Shown here in pieces: positions 52,860 to 62,384 of a DNA stretch of 64,000 nucleotides (position 1 is its first letter; every line of letters begins with the position of its first letter). The stretch is from positions 1 to 64,000 of the forward strand of contig JAKIUF010000004.1 of the NCBI GenBank assembly GCA_021647705.1, given 5' to 3'. The DNA is from Gammaproteobacteria bacterium. Lineage in GTDB: Bacteria > Pseudomonadota > Gammaproteobacteria > SZUA-152. A program made the position numbers and the translations under genes. Below the pieces are notes generated by a model. It ran no database searches, was not told where the DNA came from, and worked only from the letters and a program-made list of their open reading frames with translations.

Positions 52860-53283
52860 CCAAAATCTCCTGTCGGATGGAGGCAGGAATGGCGCGTGGC
52901 TTAAAACTGTTGGCATTCAGGCAGGCAACCCTGATTTGACCCTGACATAACAACAAGTCACTTTTCACTGCGACATTCCCCTCGGTGGTTATTAAATTTA
53001 CCGTCTGATCAAACGTCAGACTGGCCTTACCAACCTCCGCCACAGTCACACTGACGGAAAGTTGCTGGTTAAAACGGGCAGGCTTGAGATAATCCAGTTG
53101 CACCGAACGCACTGCAAAAATCACTCCTTCCTGCTCTATCAGAACATCCTGTTCCACACCGCGTGCCCGCAACCATTCCGTGCGTGCTCGCTCCATGAAT
53201 TTCAGATAGTTAGCGTAGTAGACCACTCCGCCATTGTCGGTGTCCTCGTAGTAGACCCGCACTGGCCAGGAAAATTCAGCCAT
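52849..53283 (-). CDS. ybgC: Tol-Pal associated acyl-CoA thioesterase YbgC
   Basis: A 144-residue hot-dog-fold thioesterase, first gene of the tol-pal block. The catalytic motif is VYYEDTDNGGVVYYANYLKFMERARTEWLR, with the active Asp and Tyr of 4-hydroxybenzoyl-CoA-type thioesterases. It hydrolyses short- or medium-chain acyl-CoA and is linked to phospholipid metabolism at the membrane. The ATG is at 53283. The gene lies about 110 bases after ruvB. Confidence 0.95.
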   Translation of the reverse strand: MAEFSWPVRVYYEDTDNGGVVYYANYLKFMERARTEWLRARGVEQDVLIEQEGVIFAVRSVQLDYLKPARFNQQLSVSVTVAEVGKASLTFDQTVNLITTEGNVAVKSDLLLCQGQIRVACLNANSFKPRAIPASIRQEILGDD

Positions 53284-53396
53284 TCAACTTATCCATGACC
53301 GGCAACATACAGAATACACAGGTATTTTGTGCCCGCTCGACCGGTTAAACGCCGGCAAGCGGAATTTGTATCCGTTATTATTCACAGAGCGGTGCA

Positions 53397-54473
53397 TTAT
53401 GCAGGTTCAGAGCCCGTGAAGAAATCCCCCGCTGGCACTGGTAGGCCAAAATGCAAATAGGCACTGCGCGTTGCGACCCGACCGCGCGGAGAGCGCATCA
53501 AAAAACCCTGTTGAATCAGATAAGGCTCCAGCACATCTTCGATAGTGCCTCGCTCTTCGCCAATAGCCGCAGCGAGGTTATCCACCCCCACCGGACCACC
53601 GTCAAATTTTTCGATCACCGCCAACATCAACTTGCGATCCAGCATGTCAAAGCCATTTTCGTCCACGTCCAGCAAATCCAGTGCGCGGGATGCCACCTCC
53701 GTTGAAATCCGGCCATCGGCCTTCACCTCGGCATAATCACGCACCCGCCGCAACAAACGGTTAGCAATACGCGGCGTGCCACGGGCACGTTTGGCAAGTT
53801 CGCCAGCCCCCCCGGTCTCCAGCGGCACACCGAGAATGCCCGCCGCACGCTGCACAATATGCGCAAGATCGGGAATCGAATAAAATTCCAACCGCTGCAC
53901 AATGCCGAAACGGTCACGCAGCGGCGAAGTCAACAGCCCAGCACGAGTTGTTGCTCCCACCAGTGTAAACGGCGGTAAATCCAGTTTTACCGAGCGTGCT
54001 GCCGGGCCTTCGCCGATCATGATATCCAGCTGGTAATCTTCCATCGCCGGATACAACACCTCCTCCACCACAGGTGAAAGACGGTGGATTTCGTCCACGA
54101 ATAACACATCGTGTGGCTCCAGGTTGGTGAGCAAAGCGGCAAGGTCGCCCGGGCGCTCCAACACCGGCCCGGAAGTGTGACGCATATTGACCCCCATCTC
54201 GGTGGCAATAATGTGAGCAAGTGTCGTTTTGCCCAGTCCCGGTGGACCAAAAATCAGCGTGTGATCCAGTGCCTCGTTACGCGCACGGGCGGCGGAAATG
54301 AAAATCTCCATTTGCTCTTTGACGGCTGGCTGGCCCACATAATCTGCCAGTTTACCGGGACGAATGGCACGGTCCTGTGCTTCTTCGCGGTCGTCACGAA
54401 CAGTGGCTACGGGAGCAATAAGGCGGTCGGTCTCGATCATGGGGAGGGAGTGTACTACAGCAATGGTGCTCAT
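53397..54473 (-). CDS. ruvB: Holliday junction branch migration helicase RuvB
   Basis: A 358-residue AAA+ ATPase. Walker A is [15 protein letters not shown], Walker B is [11 protein letters not shown], and sensor and arginine-finger regions are in [19 protein letters not shown]. The winged-helix C-terminus includes [17 protein letters not shown]. It drives branch migration of Holliday junctions with RuvA, and RuvC cuts them. The first ATG (54473) has a weak GGGG-type site; the ATG at 54440 ([10 protein letters not shown]) equals the E. coli start and may be the true one. Unusually, ruvA is not next to it. Confidence 0.97.
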   Translation of the reverse strand: MSTIAVVHSLPMIETDRLIAPVATVRDDREEAQDRAIRPGKLADYVGQPAVKEQMEIFISAARARNEALDHTLIFGPPGLGKTTLAHIIATEMGVNMRHTSGPVLERPGDLAALLTNLEPHDVLFVDEIHRLSPVVEEVLYPAMEDYQLDIMIGEGPAARSVKLDLPPFTLVGATTRAGLLTSPLRDRFGIVQRLEFYSIPDLAHIVQRAAGILGVPLETGGAGELAKRARGTPRIANRLLRRVRDYAEVKADGRISTEVASRALDLLDVDENGFDMLDRKLMLAVIEKFDGGPVGVDNLAAAIGEERGTIEDVLEPYLIQQGFLMRSPRGRVATRSAYLHFGLPVPAGDFFTGSEPA

Positions 54474-54533
54474 ACCCCGTCCGGCCTTACAATAGGCCCA
54501 TCATCGGTACTGCTTGCCAAAGGAGTTCAGACC

Positions 54534-56255
54534 ATGTCCCATATTTTATCAGCACCGATTCTATTGCTATCAAGCGCTGTCTTGCTGGTTGTCAGTTTGA
54601 CCGCTTGTGACTCCGGCACCCCGCCCGTAACTCCTGCCAATAATCTCCCGACAACCCCCATTCCGCATAAGACGACACTGGTGGCAAGTTGCAATAGTTG
54701 CCACGGTATCGATGGTGTGGGCAACAAACCCGACGTACCTTTTATTGCTGGCCAACACGCCACATATCTGGAATCTGCCATGCGTGCCTACTTGATTGGT
54801 GACCGTCAGCACAAAACCATGCGTGCGGCGGTGTTTGACCTGGAGGTCAGTGAGCGCCAACAACTGGCTGAGCATTTTGCCCAACTGAATGCCACCTGGG
54901 CGAACCAGACAGACAGGCCACTACGCATCAGCAAAGCCGACAAAATACGCGATATTCGCGCGGGTCAGGCTTTATCCCGGCCCTGTGTCGGCTGCCACGG
55001 TAAAGATGGCAACAGTCATAAAGACCGCGTACCAAGTCTGGCAGGACTGCAAGCCGAATATTTTATTCCTGCACTGGAAAGTTATTTGCAGGGTAAACGT
55101 CGGGGGGCGGCCATTATGAAAAATTTCAAACTGAGCCTCAGTCAGCGCGATATCAAACAGCTGGCCGCTTTTTTTGCCGTGCAAAAACGGCAACGTTCAC
55201 CTCTGGGCAAACATCTCAAGGCCAGCGATGCCAGCGACGCTCTCGCCCGCCGCTGTCTGGGTTGTCATGGCAGTGATGGCAACAGCACTCACCCGGCTAT
55301 ACCGAGTCTGGCCGGTCAAAATGCCGCCTACCTGATCACAGCCATGCAAAGGTATCGTGACAAAAAACGCCAGAACAAGATGATGCTGGATGCCGCCCAG
55401 GGGCTCAGTGATGACGCTATTCGCCGTAATGCCATTTATTTTGCCACCCGTGCTCCGGCAAACCGGAATACCGTGAAAAACAGTCCGATAAAATTCAGCC
55501 CTATGGCCGATGGCAAACAACTTGCCGTCTCCTGCAACGGCTGTCATGGCGACAAGGGTAACAGCACCACACCGGGTACTCCGCGTCTCACCGGATTGTC
55601 TGAAGACTATCTGCAAATCGCCATCGCACACTATCGGGACAACAAACGACAGCATGCCGTAATGCAGCTGCTCACCCGTTATCTCAGTGATACCGACATC
55701 GAAAAACTGGCGCTGTACTATGCCAGTCAGACTCCGGCCAACCTGACGCCTGCCACCAAGCCTGAAAAAACGGACAGCATTACAGAACTGGCCAGCACCT
55801 GTGCAGGTTGTCATGGCGAAGACGGTAACCGTCAAAAAGGTGATACACCCAGTCTGGCCGGACAGGACACCGATTATATGGTGACCGCCCTGCATGCCTA
55901 TAAAAATGACACACGCCAACATGATGATATGAAAAATGCCATTCTGGCTCTGGACAAAAAGGCCATGCGCCAACTGGCCGATTATTACTCTCGCCTGCCT
56001 GCCCAAAAACCGACGGTGCATGTTATGGAGGCACCGGAAATACTGGCGCAAAAATGTGACCGTTGCCATGGGAAAGGGGGTGGTAAACCGGATGCTGATA
56101 AACCGCGCATTGCTGGCCAGCGTCAAGCTTATCTGATCAAGGCGTTACTCGCTTATCGGAACAAGGAACGTCAGAATTCGATGATGTACAACATGGTGGC
56201 AGAACTCAGCCGCGTCGAAATTGAAGCCATTGCAGCCTATTATGCGAGTCGGTGA
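54534..56255 (+). CDS. Six-haem c-type cytochrome lipoprotein
   Basis: A 573-residue lipoprotein (ATG at 54534, AAAGGAG site; lipobox LTAC). It contains six cytochrome c repeats of about 90 residues, each with a CxxCH haem site: CNSCH (about 52), CVGCH (151), CLGCH (241), CNGCH (334), CAGCH (423) and CDRCH (508). Each repeat also has SLAG-like turns and a downstream Met (for example in NKMMLDAA) as probable second ligand, like cytochromes c4/c553. It would carry electrons on the periplasmic face. It is transcribed divergently from ruvB, only 60 bases away, and lies between ruvB and ruvA. Its redox partner is not in the window. Confidence 0.88.
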   Translation: MSHILSAPILLLSSAVLLVVSLTACDSGTPPVTPANNLPTTPIPHKTTLVASCNSCHGIDGVGNKPDVPFIAGQHATYLESAMRAYLIGDRQHKTMRAAVFDLEVSERQQLAEHFAQLNATWANQTDRPLRISKADKIRDIRAGQALSRPCVGCHGKDGNSHKDRVPSLAGLQAEYFIPALESYLQGKRRGAAIMKNFKLSLSQRDIKQLAAFFAVQKRQRSPLGKHLKASDASDALARRCLGCHGSDGNSTHPAIPSLAGQNAAYLITAMQRYRDKKRQNKMMLDAAQGLSDDAIRRNAIYFATRAPANRNTVKNSPIKFSPMADGKQLAVSCNGCHGDKGNSTTPGTPRLTGLSEDYLQIAIAHYRDNKRQHAVMQLLTRYLSDTDIEKLALYYASQTPANLTPATKPEKTDSITELASTCAGCHGEDGNRQKGDTPSLAGQDTDYMVTALHAYKNDTRQHDDMKNAILALDKKAMRQLADYYSRLPAQKPTVHVMEAPEILAQKCDRCHGKGGGKPDADKPRIAGQRQAYLIKALLAYRNKERQNSMMYNMVAELSRVEIEAIAAYYASR

Positions 56256-56289
56256 AGATTTAATGCAGAGGTCACAAAAACACAAAGCC

Positions 56290-56363
56290 GTAGGGTGGGC
56301 ATGCTTTTTTGCCCACGCGGATACGGAATTAACGCGTGGGCACAAACGACGTGCCCACCCTAC
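56290..56363. repeat. REPIN-like inverted GTAG repeats
   Basis: GTAGGGTGGGCATGC...GCCCACGCG (56290-56320) and its inverted partner ending ACGTGCCCACCCTAC (56333-56363) form a symmetric structure with GTAG at each outer end, the hallmark of REP sequences. It abuts the composite repeat copy E. Confidence 0.75.
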
Positions 56364-56372
56364 GCCTCTGAG

Positions 56373-56592
56373 ACTGAAAATATCAGAAACGCTCCAGTCT
56401 ATTGGGAGGTTATGCTGTCGTGGTACTAACAAGTGGTGTGTGATAAATACAGAGGCCGCAAAGATGCAAAGGGCACAAAGCTTTTAGTGTTTTTCTCTGC
56501 GTCCTTTGCGCCTCTGCGTTAAATACCCGGTGATTTTTAAAACAGATATTTTCAGCGCTTAATTCACATTTTTGGCCTGCGCAACATCAGTT
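56373..56592. repeat. Composite intergenic element, copy E
   Basis: Copy with intact right end. The left arm is ACTGAAAATATCAGAAACGC...GGGAGGTTATGCTGTCGTGG; the centre is the hairpin TACAGAGGCCGCAAAGATGC / TCCTTTGCGCCTCTGCGT; the right arm is TTAATTCACATTTTTGGCCT ending GCGCAACATCAGTTA. Together with the REPIN just before it, it fills the gap between the cytochrome and the lipoprotein gene. Confidence 0.8.
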
Positions 56593-56603
56593 AAGCATAA
56601 AGA

Positions 56604-57188
56604 CTATCTTTCCGTTGCCAAGCGTCGTTTGGCAATAGCGACAATTCCTGTGTCTTCTACAGCCCGTCTAATCTCGTCAAAATCCAGCACAAAAGGACGA
56701 TCTGTATTTTCGGTACCCAAACCACCAAACAAGCTTTTGGCTTTGCTCAACGCGCTGCGACAGGCACGATGGCCAAGCGTTTTTTTATTTTTCGGACACG
56801 CAAAAGAACCATCGACTCTGCTAAAAATCAATGGCTCAGTACCAAAATAAGCCACCACATTAACGCCATCCGTCCACAATACTTCGCTGTCCGCAGGTAC
56901 CTCTCGTGTATTGCCCACTGATTTTGCAAAAGCTTTAGCATCAAAAGAGTCATACATTACCCGCCAGCGCCTGTTGGCCTTTTCAAGCAAATAGGCATAA
57001 CCAGAACCCGCAGCCCCTACGGTTTCTGCAATAGTGTAAGCTGGATTTGTTGTACTGGCGGTCACCGCAATGTGAATGCCATTGGAATAATCCTGCAATC
57101 CAACGGATTGCGTAGTCTTACAGGCAGGCAATAACAAAATGGCCAACAAGACAAAATATACCGGTTTTTTAAATGCTGACTTCAACAC
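56604..57188 (-). CDS. Small lipoprotein of unknown function
   Basis: A 194-residue lipoprotein from the GTG at 57188, which lies 6 bases after a long purine run; the frame goes up to a TTG at 57215. The lipobox is LLPAC. The mature part is alpha/beta, with NGIHIAVTASTTNPAYTI and a C-terminal segment FACPKNKKTLGHRACRSALSKAKSLFGGL. The two Cys in the latter could form a disulfide or bind metal. No family is recognised. The 30-base gap to ruvA suggests cotranscription from ruvC/ruvA. It is one of the genes that separates ruvA from ruvB. Confidence 0.7.
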   Translation of the reverse strand: MLKSAFKKPVYFVLLAILLLPACKTTQSVGLQDYSNGIHIAVTASTTNPAYTIAETVGAAGSGYAYLLEKANRRWRVMYDSFDAKAFAKSVGNTREVPADSEVLWTDGVNVVAYFGTEPLIFSRVDGSFACPKNKKTLGHRACRSALSKAKSLFGGLGTENTDRPFVLDFDEIRRAVEDTGIVAIAKRRLATER

Positions 57189-57218
57189 AACCGTCCCCCC
57201 TCTCCCCTTAAACAAAAA

Positions 57219-57818
57219 TTATTGTGCCGCAGCCTTCAGTGCCAGACGAATCAATTCTTCACTGGCTAGGCCATCGCTTTCCAACTGACTCACCATGCGG
57301 CTTGCTTCCTGTGGCTTGTAACCTAATGACACCAGTGCGCTGATGGCATCTTTCAGTGCATCGCTGGCAGGAGCACGGTTTGTCGAAATGTCCGCGCTCA
57401 GTGTCGTACCCTGCCAATCTTTAAGACGATCTTTTAATTCCACCACCAGACGCTCGGCAGTCTTTTTACCAACGCCGGGTAACCGGGTAAGCAGGGCCGA
57501 ATCACCATTTTGTACACAGCCCGCAAACTCATCTGCCGACATACCGGAGAGAATGGCCAGCGCCAGTTTGGGGCCGACACCGGAAACCTTGATCAAGGTG
57601 CGAAACAACAAACGATCCTGTTCTCGCAAAAAACCGTACAACACATGGGCATCTTCGCGCACGGCAAGATGTGTGTGCAGGGTGATTTCGTTACCGGTTT
57701 CGGGTAACTCATAAAACGTGGTCATGGGGGCGGAAATTTCGTAACCCACACCACCAACATCTAACAATAACTGGGGAGGCTGTTTTTCCAGCAGAACACC
57801 GTGCAATCGACCAATCAT
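57219..57818 (-). CDS. ruvA: Holliday junction DNA-binding protein RuvA
   Basis: A 199-residue protein with the OB-fold start [20 protein letters not shown], two helix-hairpin-helix motifs ([21 protein letters not shown] and [20 protein letters not shown]) and the C-terminal RuvB-binding domain ([20 protein letters not shown]). Tetramers hold the junction for RuvB. It lies 64 bases after ruvC. A 12-bp repeat array fills that gap and includes its ribosome site. Confidence 0.96.
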   Translation of the reverse strand: MIGRLHGVLLEKQPPQLLLDVGGVGYEISAPMTTFYELPETGNEITLHTHLAVREDAHVLYGFLREQDRLLFRTLIKVSGVGPKLALAILSGMSADEFAGCVQNGDSALLTRLPGVGKKTAERLVVELKDRLKDWQGTTLSADISTNRAPASDALKDAISALVSLGYKPQEASRMVSQLESDGLASEELIRLALKAAAQ

Positions 57819-57825
57819 ATTTTTT

Positions 57826-57873
57826 CCATTTTTTTACACATTTTTTTGCGTATTTCTTTGCACATTCTTTTGC
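57826..57873. repeat. Degenerate 12-bp tandem repeat between ruvC and ruvA
   Basis: Four imperfect 12-base units read on the minus strand as GCAAAAGAATGT, GCAAAGAAATAC, GCAAAAAAATGT and GTAAAAAAATGG. The last one includes the GGA that acts as the ruvA ribosome site. Confidence 0.6.
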
Positions 57874-57882
57874 GCAACAAGG

Positions 57883-58398
57883 TTATTTTTTGTCCAAATG
57901 CATTTGCAGCGATATCGCTAATTGTTTTGCCACAAGCTGGGTATTGCCATGACACAACGCGGCTGCTAATGCATCAGCAGCATCGGCCTGCGGATTACCC
58001 GGCAGGTTAAGCAACACCCGCACCATATGCTGTACCTGCTCTTTGGCGGCATTGCCCTTGCCCACCACCGACTGTTTTATCTCGGCAGGGGTATATTCAT
58101 GCACTGGCACATCACGGGTGATCACCGCACAAATGGCCGCGCCACGCGCCTGTCCCAGCTTAAGTGCAGAGTCTGCATTGCGATGCATGAACACTTTTTC
58201 GATGGACATTTCATCAGGCTGGTGAATTTGCACCAGCTCGGAAACCCCTTCAAAAATGACGCCAAGGCGTTCTGCCCAGGTCTCTCCTGTTACACGAATA
58301 CAGCCACTGCTCACGTAGTGCGCGCTGCGGCCATCGCTTTCAATGATGCCGAAGCCGGTAAACCGTGAGCCGGGGTCAATGCCGAGAATACGCATCAT
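57883..58398 (-). CDS. ruvC: Holliday junction resolvase RuvC
   Basis: A 171-residue endonuclease. The RNase H-like start MRILGIDPGSRFTGFGIIE holds the first catalytic Asp. MSIEKVFMHRNADSALKLG contains the catalytic Glu. The last acidic residues are in QADAADALAAALCH. It cuts the junction symmetrically. The start is one of two adjacent ATG codons (58398 or 58395). It is between yebC and ruvA, the standard order. Confidence 0.96.
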   Translation of the reverse strand: MMRILGIDPGSRFTGFGIIESDGRSAHYVSSGCIRVTGETWAERLGVIFEGVSELVQIHQPDEMSIEKVFMHRNADSALKLGQARGAAICAVITRDVPVHEYTPAEIKQSVVGKGNAAKEQVQHMVRVLLNLPGNPQADAADALAAALCHGNTQLVAKQLAISLQMHLDKK

Positions 58399-58434
58399 TA
58401 CAGAGAAAAGAGACAGAAATCGGCTTTCATATCT

Positions 58435-59184
58435 CTACCCCGTCAGCTTCTGCATCACTTCGTCAGAAAAATCAGCGTTGGTAAACACGCTTTGCACATC
58501 GTCGAGGTCTTCCAGCATATCGATGAGGCGCATCACCTTTTCCGCATCCTCCAATTCCAGGTCCACCGAGGTCGCGGCCTGCTGGGTGACTTCGGCATTG
58601 TCCGGCTCATACCCGGCGGCGATCATCGCCTCTTTCACCGGCACCAGTTCTTCCCAGGGAGTCAGCACATCGATACTGCCATCATCATTGGTCACAATAT
58701 CATCAGCACCCGCTTCCAGCGCGGCTTCCATAATCGCGTCTTCATCTGCTCCGGCGGCATAACTGATTATACCCATTTTGCTGAACAAATACGCGACAGA
58801 GCCATCGGTGCCCAAATTGCCACCACTTTTGGTAAAGGCATGACGTACCTCGGAAACAGTACGATTACGGTTATCGGTGAGACAATCCACCATCACCGCC
58901 ACACCACTGGGACCATATCCTTCATAGCGAATTTCATCGTAATTTTCGCCCTCACCGGCACCGGCACCCCGCTTAATGGCATTTTCCACGGTGTCTTTTT
59001 TCATATTGGCGCTCAGCGCCTTGGACACCGCATCACGCAAACGTGGATTGCTGTCTGAATCCGGGCCACCTGTACGAGCGGCAACTACGATTTCACGAAT
59101 CAGTTTGGTGAAAATTTTACCACGTTTGGCATCCTGAGCGGCCTTGCGGTGTTTGATATTGGCCCATTTACTGTGTCCTGCCAT
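58435..59184 (-). CDS. yebC: YebC/PmpR family protein (TACO1 type)
   Basis: A 249-residue three-domain protein opening with [25 protein letters not shown], the family's most conserved stretch. [23 protein letters not shown] and [20 protein letters not shown] follow. Members bind DNA or act in translation of proline-rich stretches, and have been named transcriptional regulators. Full length, first gene of yebC-ruvC-ruvA. Nothing unusual. Confidence 0.96.
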   Translation of the reverse strand: MAGHSKWANIKHRKAAQDAKRGKIFTKLIREIVVAARTGGPDSDSNPRLRDAVSKALSANMKKDTVENAIKRGAGAGEGENYDEIRYEGYGPSGVAVMVDCLTDNRNRTVSEVRHAFTKSGGNLGTDGSVAYLFSKMGIISYAAGADEDAIMEAALEAGADDIVTNDDGSIDVLTPWEELVPVKEAMIAAGYEPDNAEVTQQAATSVDLELEDAEKVMRLIDMLEDLDDVQSVFTNADFSDEVMQKLTG

Positions 59185-59268
59185 GATTACCCCGGTTTGC
59201 GTTGGTGAATGGCGGCCAGTTTATCATCATGGTTTTCCCGGCGCACACCTTAGAGATTGCCCTGCACT

Positions 59269-60945
59269 TCACCCATACAACCGGGGTACCGCAGCCAATA
59301 ATTTCTGCGTATACGCTTCTTGTGGAGAATGGCAAATATCGTCTGTCAAACCCTGTTCAACGATTTTCCCTTCGTTCATCACTACCATTCGATCACTGAC
59401 ATATTCCACAACACCAATGTCATGCGTAATAAAGAGCAATGAAAGCTGTCGTTCAGCGCGCAGATCCAACAGCATTTGCAGAATTTCCGATTGCACAGAC
59501 ACATCAAGGGCACTGGTCACTTCATCACAAACAATAAATTTTGGATTGAGGACCAGAGCACGGGCAATACCAATACGCTGACGCTGTCCGCCGGAAAATT
59601 CATGAGGGTAACGCCACAAATGAGCATCAGACAACTGCACACGAAGTAACATCTGTCGCGCTAGATCAAGACGCTCTTCCTGGCTTGAGCCAATGCCATG
59701 TACGGCCATCGGTTCAGTTAGGGTTGTCGCAATATTCAAGCGGGGATTCAATGATGACATGGGGTCTTGAAAAATCATTTGCATTTTCGTACGAAACGGT
59801 TTCATTTCACGGCGCTTTAACGGCACGATATTCGTCCCTGTAAAATAAATCTCCCCGTCTGTAGGTTCAACTAAACGCAACAATGCCCGTCCCAACGTTG
59901 TTTTACCGCAACCGGACTCGCCCACCAGGGCAACAATTTCACCATCGTTGATGGTTAAATCAATATCGTCCACCGCTTTTACATAACTTGCCGTCCGTGC
60001 CCACACGCCTTTTTTAATGGGAAAATGAACCTTTAAGCCTTTTGCAACAAGTACGGGGTTGTTCTCTACAATAGCGCGTGTGTATTTTCCTTTCTCTCCG
60101 CCGCCCTCTCCACCCTCAGCACGCACACGAATCATATTCTCAGGTAAAGCTGCCAGCAGCTCTTTGGTATAATCATGTTTGGGCTGTTGTAAAACCTGCT
60201 GCAAACTACCCGCTTCGACAATCAGCCCATTACGCATTACGGCCACTTTGTGCGCCATTTTCGCAACGACACCAAAGTCATGAGTAATAAACAAAATCCC
60301 CATACCTCTGCGTTCCTGAAGTTCTTTCATCAAGCGTAAAATTTCTGCTTGCACAGTAACGTCCAATGCCGTTGTTGGTTCGTCAGCAATCAACAGATCA
60401 GGCTCACATGCCATCGCCATGGCAATCATTACCCGTTGACGCTGTCCACCGGACAAACGATGAGGGTATTCATCAACACGCTGCTCCGGGTCTGGAATTT
60501 GTACTTGTGCCAAAGCGTCAATAGCACGCTGTCTCGCGCTATCGTCATCCAGTTCCGGCCAGTGCAGTTGTAGTGCCTCAATGATCTGATCTCCTATTGT
60601 GTAAACAGGATTCAGTGATGTCATAGGCTCCTGGAAAATCATGGCAATGCGGGCACCACGAATATCACGTTGAGGATGATCGGCCAAATCCAGCATATTG
60701 ACCTGTTCCTGCGTGCCATCGTTATGCCGGTAATCAAACCAGACCTGACCATCGGGATGCTGACAAATTTCTTTGGGAATAAGCTGAATGATTGAAAGCG
60801 CGGTAATCGATTTACCACTGCCGGATTCTCCCACCAGACAAAACGTCTCGCCTTTTTCGATATTAAACGAAATACCATCAACGGCCCGAACCACTTCCGT
60901 GCCAGAGTTTAAATACGTTTTCAGATTTTTGACGGTTAATAACAT
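59269..60945 (-). CDS. yejF: Peptide ABC transporter ATPase, double (YejF-like)
   Basis: A 558-residue protein with two ABC ATPase domains. The first has Walker [13 protein letters not shown], signature [16 protein letters not shown] and Walker [13 protein letters not shown]. The second has [33 protein letters not shown] and [12 protein letters not shown]; here the Walker B Glu after Asp is kept. The linker is rich in Gly/Glu. This arrangement is that of YejF and DppD-DppF fusions, which energise import of oligopeptides such as microcin C. It follows the two permease genes after a 250-base gap containing a REPIN. Confidence 0.92.
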   Translation of the reverse strand: MLLTVKNLKTYLNSGTEVVRAVDGISFNIEKGETFCLVGESGSGKSITALSIIQLIPKEICQHPDGQVWFDYRHNDGTQEQVNMLDLADHPQRDIRGARIAMIFQEPMTSLNPVYTIGDQIIEALQLHWPELDDDSARQRAIDALAQVQIPDPEQRVDEYPHRLSGGQRQRVMIAMAMACEPDLLIADEPTTALDVTVQAEILRLMKELQERRGMGILFITHDFGVVAKMAHKVAVMRNGLIVEAGSLQQVLQQPKHDYTKELLAALPENMIRVRAEGGEGGGEKGKYTRAIVENNPVLVAKGLKVHFPIKKGVWARTASYVKAVDDIDLTINDGEIVALVGESGCGKTTLGRALLRLVEPTDGEIYFTGTNIVPLKRREMKPFRTKMQMIFQDPMSSLNPRLNIATTLTEPMAVHGIGSSQEERLDLARQMLLRVQLSDAHLWRYPHEFSGGQRQRIGIARALVLNPKFIVCDEVTSALDVSVQSEILQMLLDLRAERQLSLLFITHDIGVVEYVSDRMVVMNEGKIVEQGLTDDICHSPQEAYTQKLLAAVPRLYG

Positions 60946-60980
60946 GGCTCATGAGTCCCAGGGTTTCAAATACTTCAGCC

Positions 60981-61126
60981 GTAGGGTGGGCACGTTTTTG
61001 GTGCCCACGCGTAACCTGCTTTTTAATTCGACCGTAGCGTTTATTTAATACCTGAATTCTGCAAGTGATCGTATTTGCAGGATCCAGGTAATATCCGCGT
61101 GGGCACAAAAAACGTGCCCACCCTAC
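60981..61126. repeat. REPIN-like inverted GTAG repeats, long spacer
   Basis: GTAGGGTGGGCACGTTTTTG...CCCACGCG (60981-61011) and its inverted partner ending ACGTGCCCACCCTAC at 61126 are about 85 bases apart. The spacer contains its own imperfect hairpin (ACCTG...CTGCAA facing TTGCAG...CAGGT). It lies between yejE and yejF and may affect the relative amount of the two. Confidence 0.75.
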
Positions 61127-61196
61127 GTTTTGATTTCTAATTGTCACATAACGTGTAGTTTTAATGCTCTCATGAGAACATTATTCAGCGCCTGAT

Positions 61197-62384
61197 TCAG
61201 GTCTTGCGTTTCAGGTGAGGATCAATCGCATCACGCATCGACTCGCCGATCAGATTATAGGCAAATACCGTTAAAAATATTGCGCCTCCCGGAAAAGCGG
61301 CCATCCACCAGTTAAAGGTAGAAGACTGTACAGACTGGTTTAACATCTGTCCCCACGAGGGATTATCCACCAGCCCTAATCCTAGAAAGCTTAACGTCGC
61401 TTCTGCAAGAATGGCGGAAGCCACACCAAAACTGGCTGCCACCAAAATCGGTGCCATGCCATTGGGTAACATATGACGAAACAAAATAGAGCGTAGCGGT
61501 AAGCCACAAACAATGGCTGCTTGCACAAACTCCTGCTGCCGTAACCGTAGAAATTCAGCACGCACATACCGGGCATAACCCGGCCAACCTGTTATGCCAA
61601 TAATGATCATCATCACGTATAAACTACGTTCAAAAAAAGCAACAAAAATCAGCAATAAAAACAAGGTGGGTACCGCTTCAAATATCTCGACCAGACGCAT
61701 GCCGATCATATCCACGATGCCGGAAAAATACCCCATTAATCCGCCCAGGATAACCCCAATAAACAGAGCAATCCCTGTCGCAATAAAACCAATGGCCAAG
61801 GCAATACGTGAGGCATGTATCATCCGGCTTAACACATCCGCACCATTCTCTTCAGTACCCATAAGGTGAACACGATGCTCATCACTTAAAGGGGCTTCCA
61901 GTCCGGTATCGCCTTGTTCCCGTATATAATCTTTGGGTGAATACGGAATGGGTGCGCGAATAATCCAGTCATAATTTTCAGCCACTTCGTTAACACGATA
62001 CTGCTCGTAAACCGTCAACTGAAGCGGGTTAACAAAAATAACACTCAATAATGCAATGCCACCACCAACGACCGCCAGAACCGTAATATTTTTTGTGAAA
62101 GGCAAATGAAGAAAATAGAGCACAACAACACAAACAAAAACGCCCAGTACCGTCACGTCCCCTGCTGTCAAAAAACGCAACGCAGGGCTGCTGATCTCAC
62201 CATTAATACTCAGTAATAACGGGTGCGAATTCGCCAAAAACGGGGCAAAAACAGCCGCAAAAGCAATAATCGCAATCCAGGCCAATCCCAGTTTTGCACC
62301 AACACGGGAAAACACATCGCGCATAACTTTTTTGGCATAACCGGCTTCAGCAGGCCGGATGTTTGGCGCATCAACACTACTCAT
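61197..62384 (-). CDS. yejE: Peptide ABC transporter permease (YejE/DppC-like)
   Basis: A 395-residue inner-membrane permease. The BPD_transp_1 (binding-protein-dependent) domain is in the second half: IALAIGFIATGIALFIGVILGGL and the EAA loop EFVQAAIVCGLPLRSILFRHMLPNG. Several N-terminal helices and a periplasmic insert make it longer than the usual 300 residues, as in YejE. Its start overlaps the end of the yejB-like gene by 8 bases. It forms the membrane channel with YejB. Confidence 0.92.
   Translation of the reverse strand: MSSVDAPNIRPAEAGYAKKVMRDVFSRVGAKLGLAWIAIIAFAAVFAPFLANSHPLLLSINGEISSPALRFLTAGDVTVLGVFVCVVVLYFLHLPFTKNITVLAVVGGGIALLSVIFVNPLQLTVYEQYRVNEVAENYDWIIRAPIPYSPKDYIREQGDTGLEAPLSDEHRVHLMGTEENGADVLSRMIHASRIALAIGFIATGIALFIGVILGGLMGYFSGIVDMIGMRLVEIFEAVPTLFLLLIFVAFFERSLYVMMIIIGITGWPGYARYVRAEFLRLRQQEFVQAAIVCGLPLRSILFRHMLPNGMAPILVAASFGVASAILAEATLSFLGLGLVDNPSWGQMLNQSVQSSTFNWWMAAFPGGAIFLTVFAYNLIGESMRDAIDPHLKRKT

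Noticed and set aside
55197-56126. 309-codon minus-strand frame opposite the cytochrome gene
   Set aside because: The plus strand carries six intact CxxCH sites, a lipobox and a good ribosome site; the antisense frame is a shadow.
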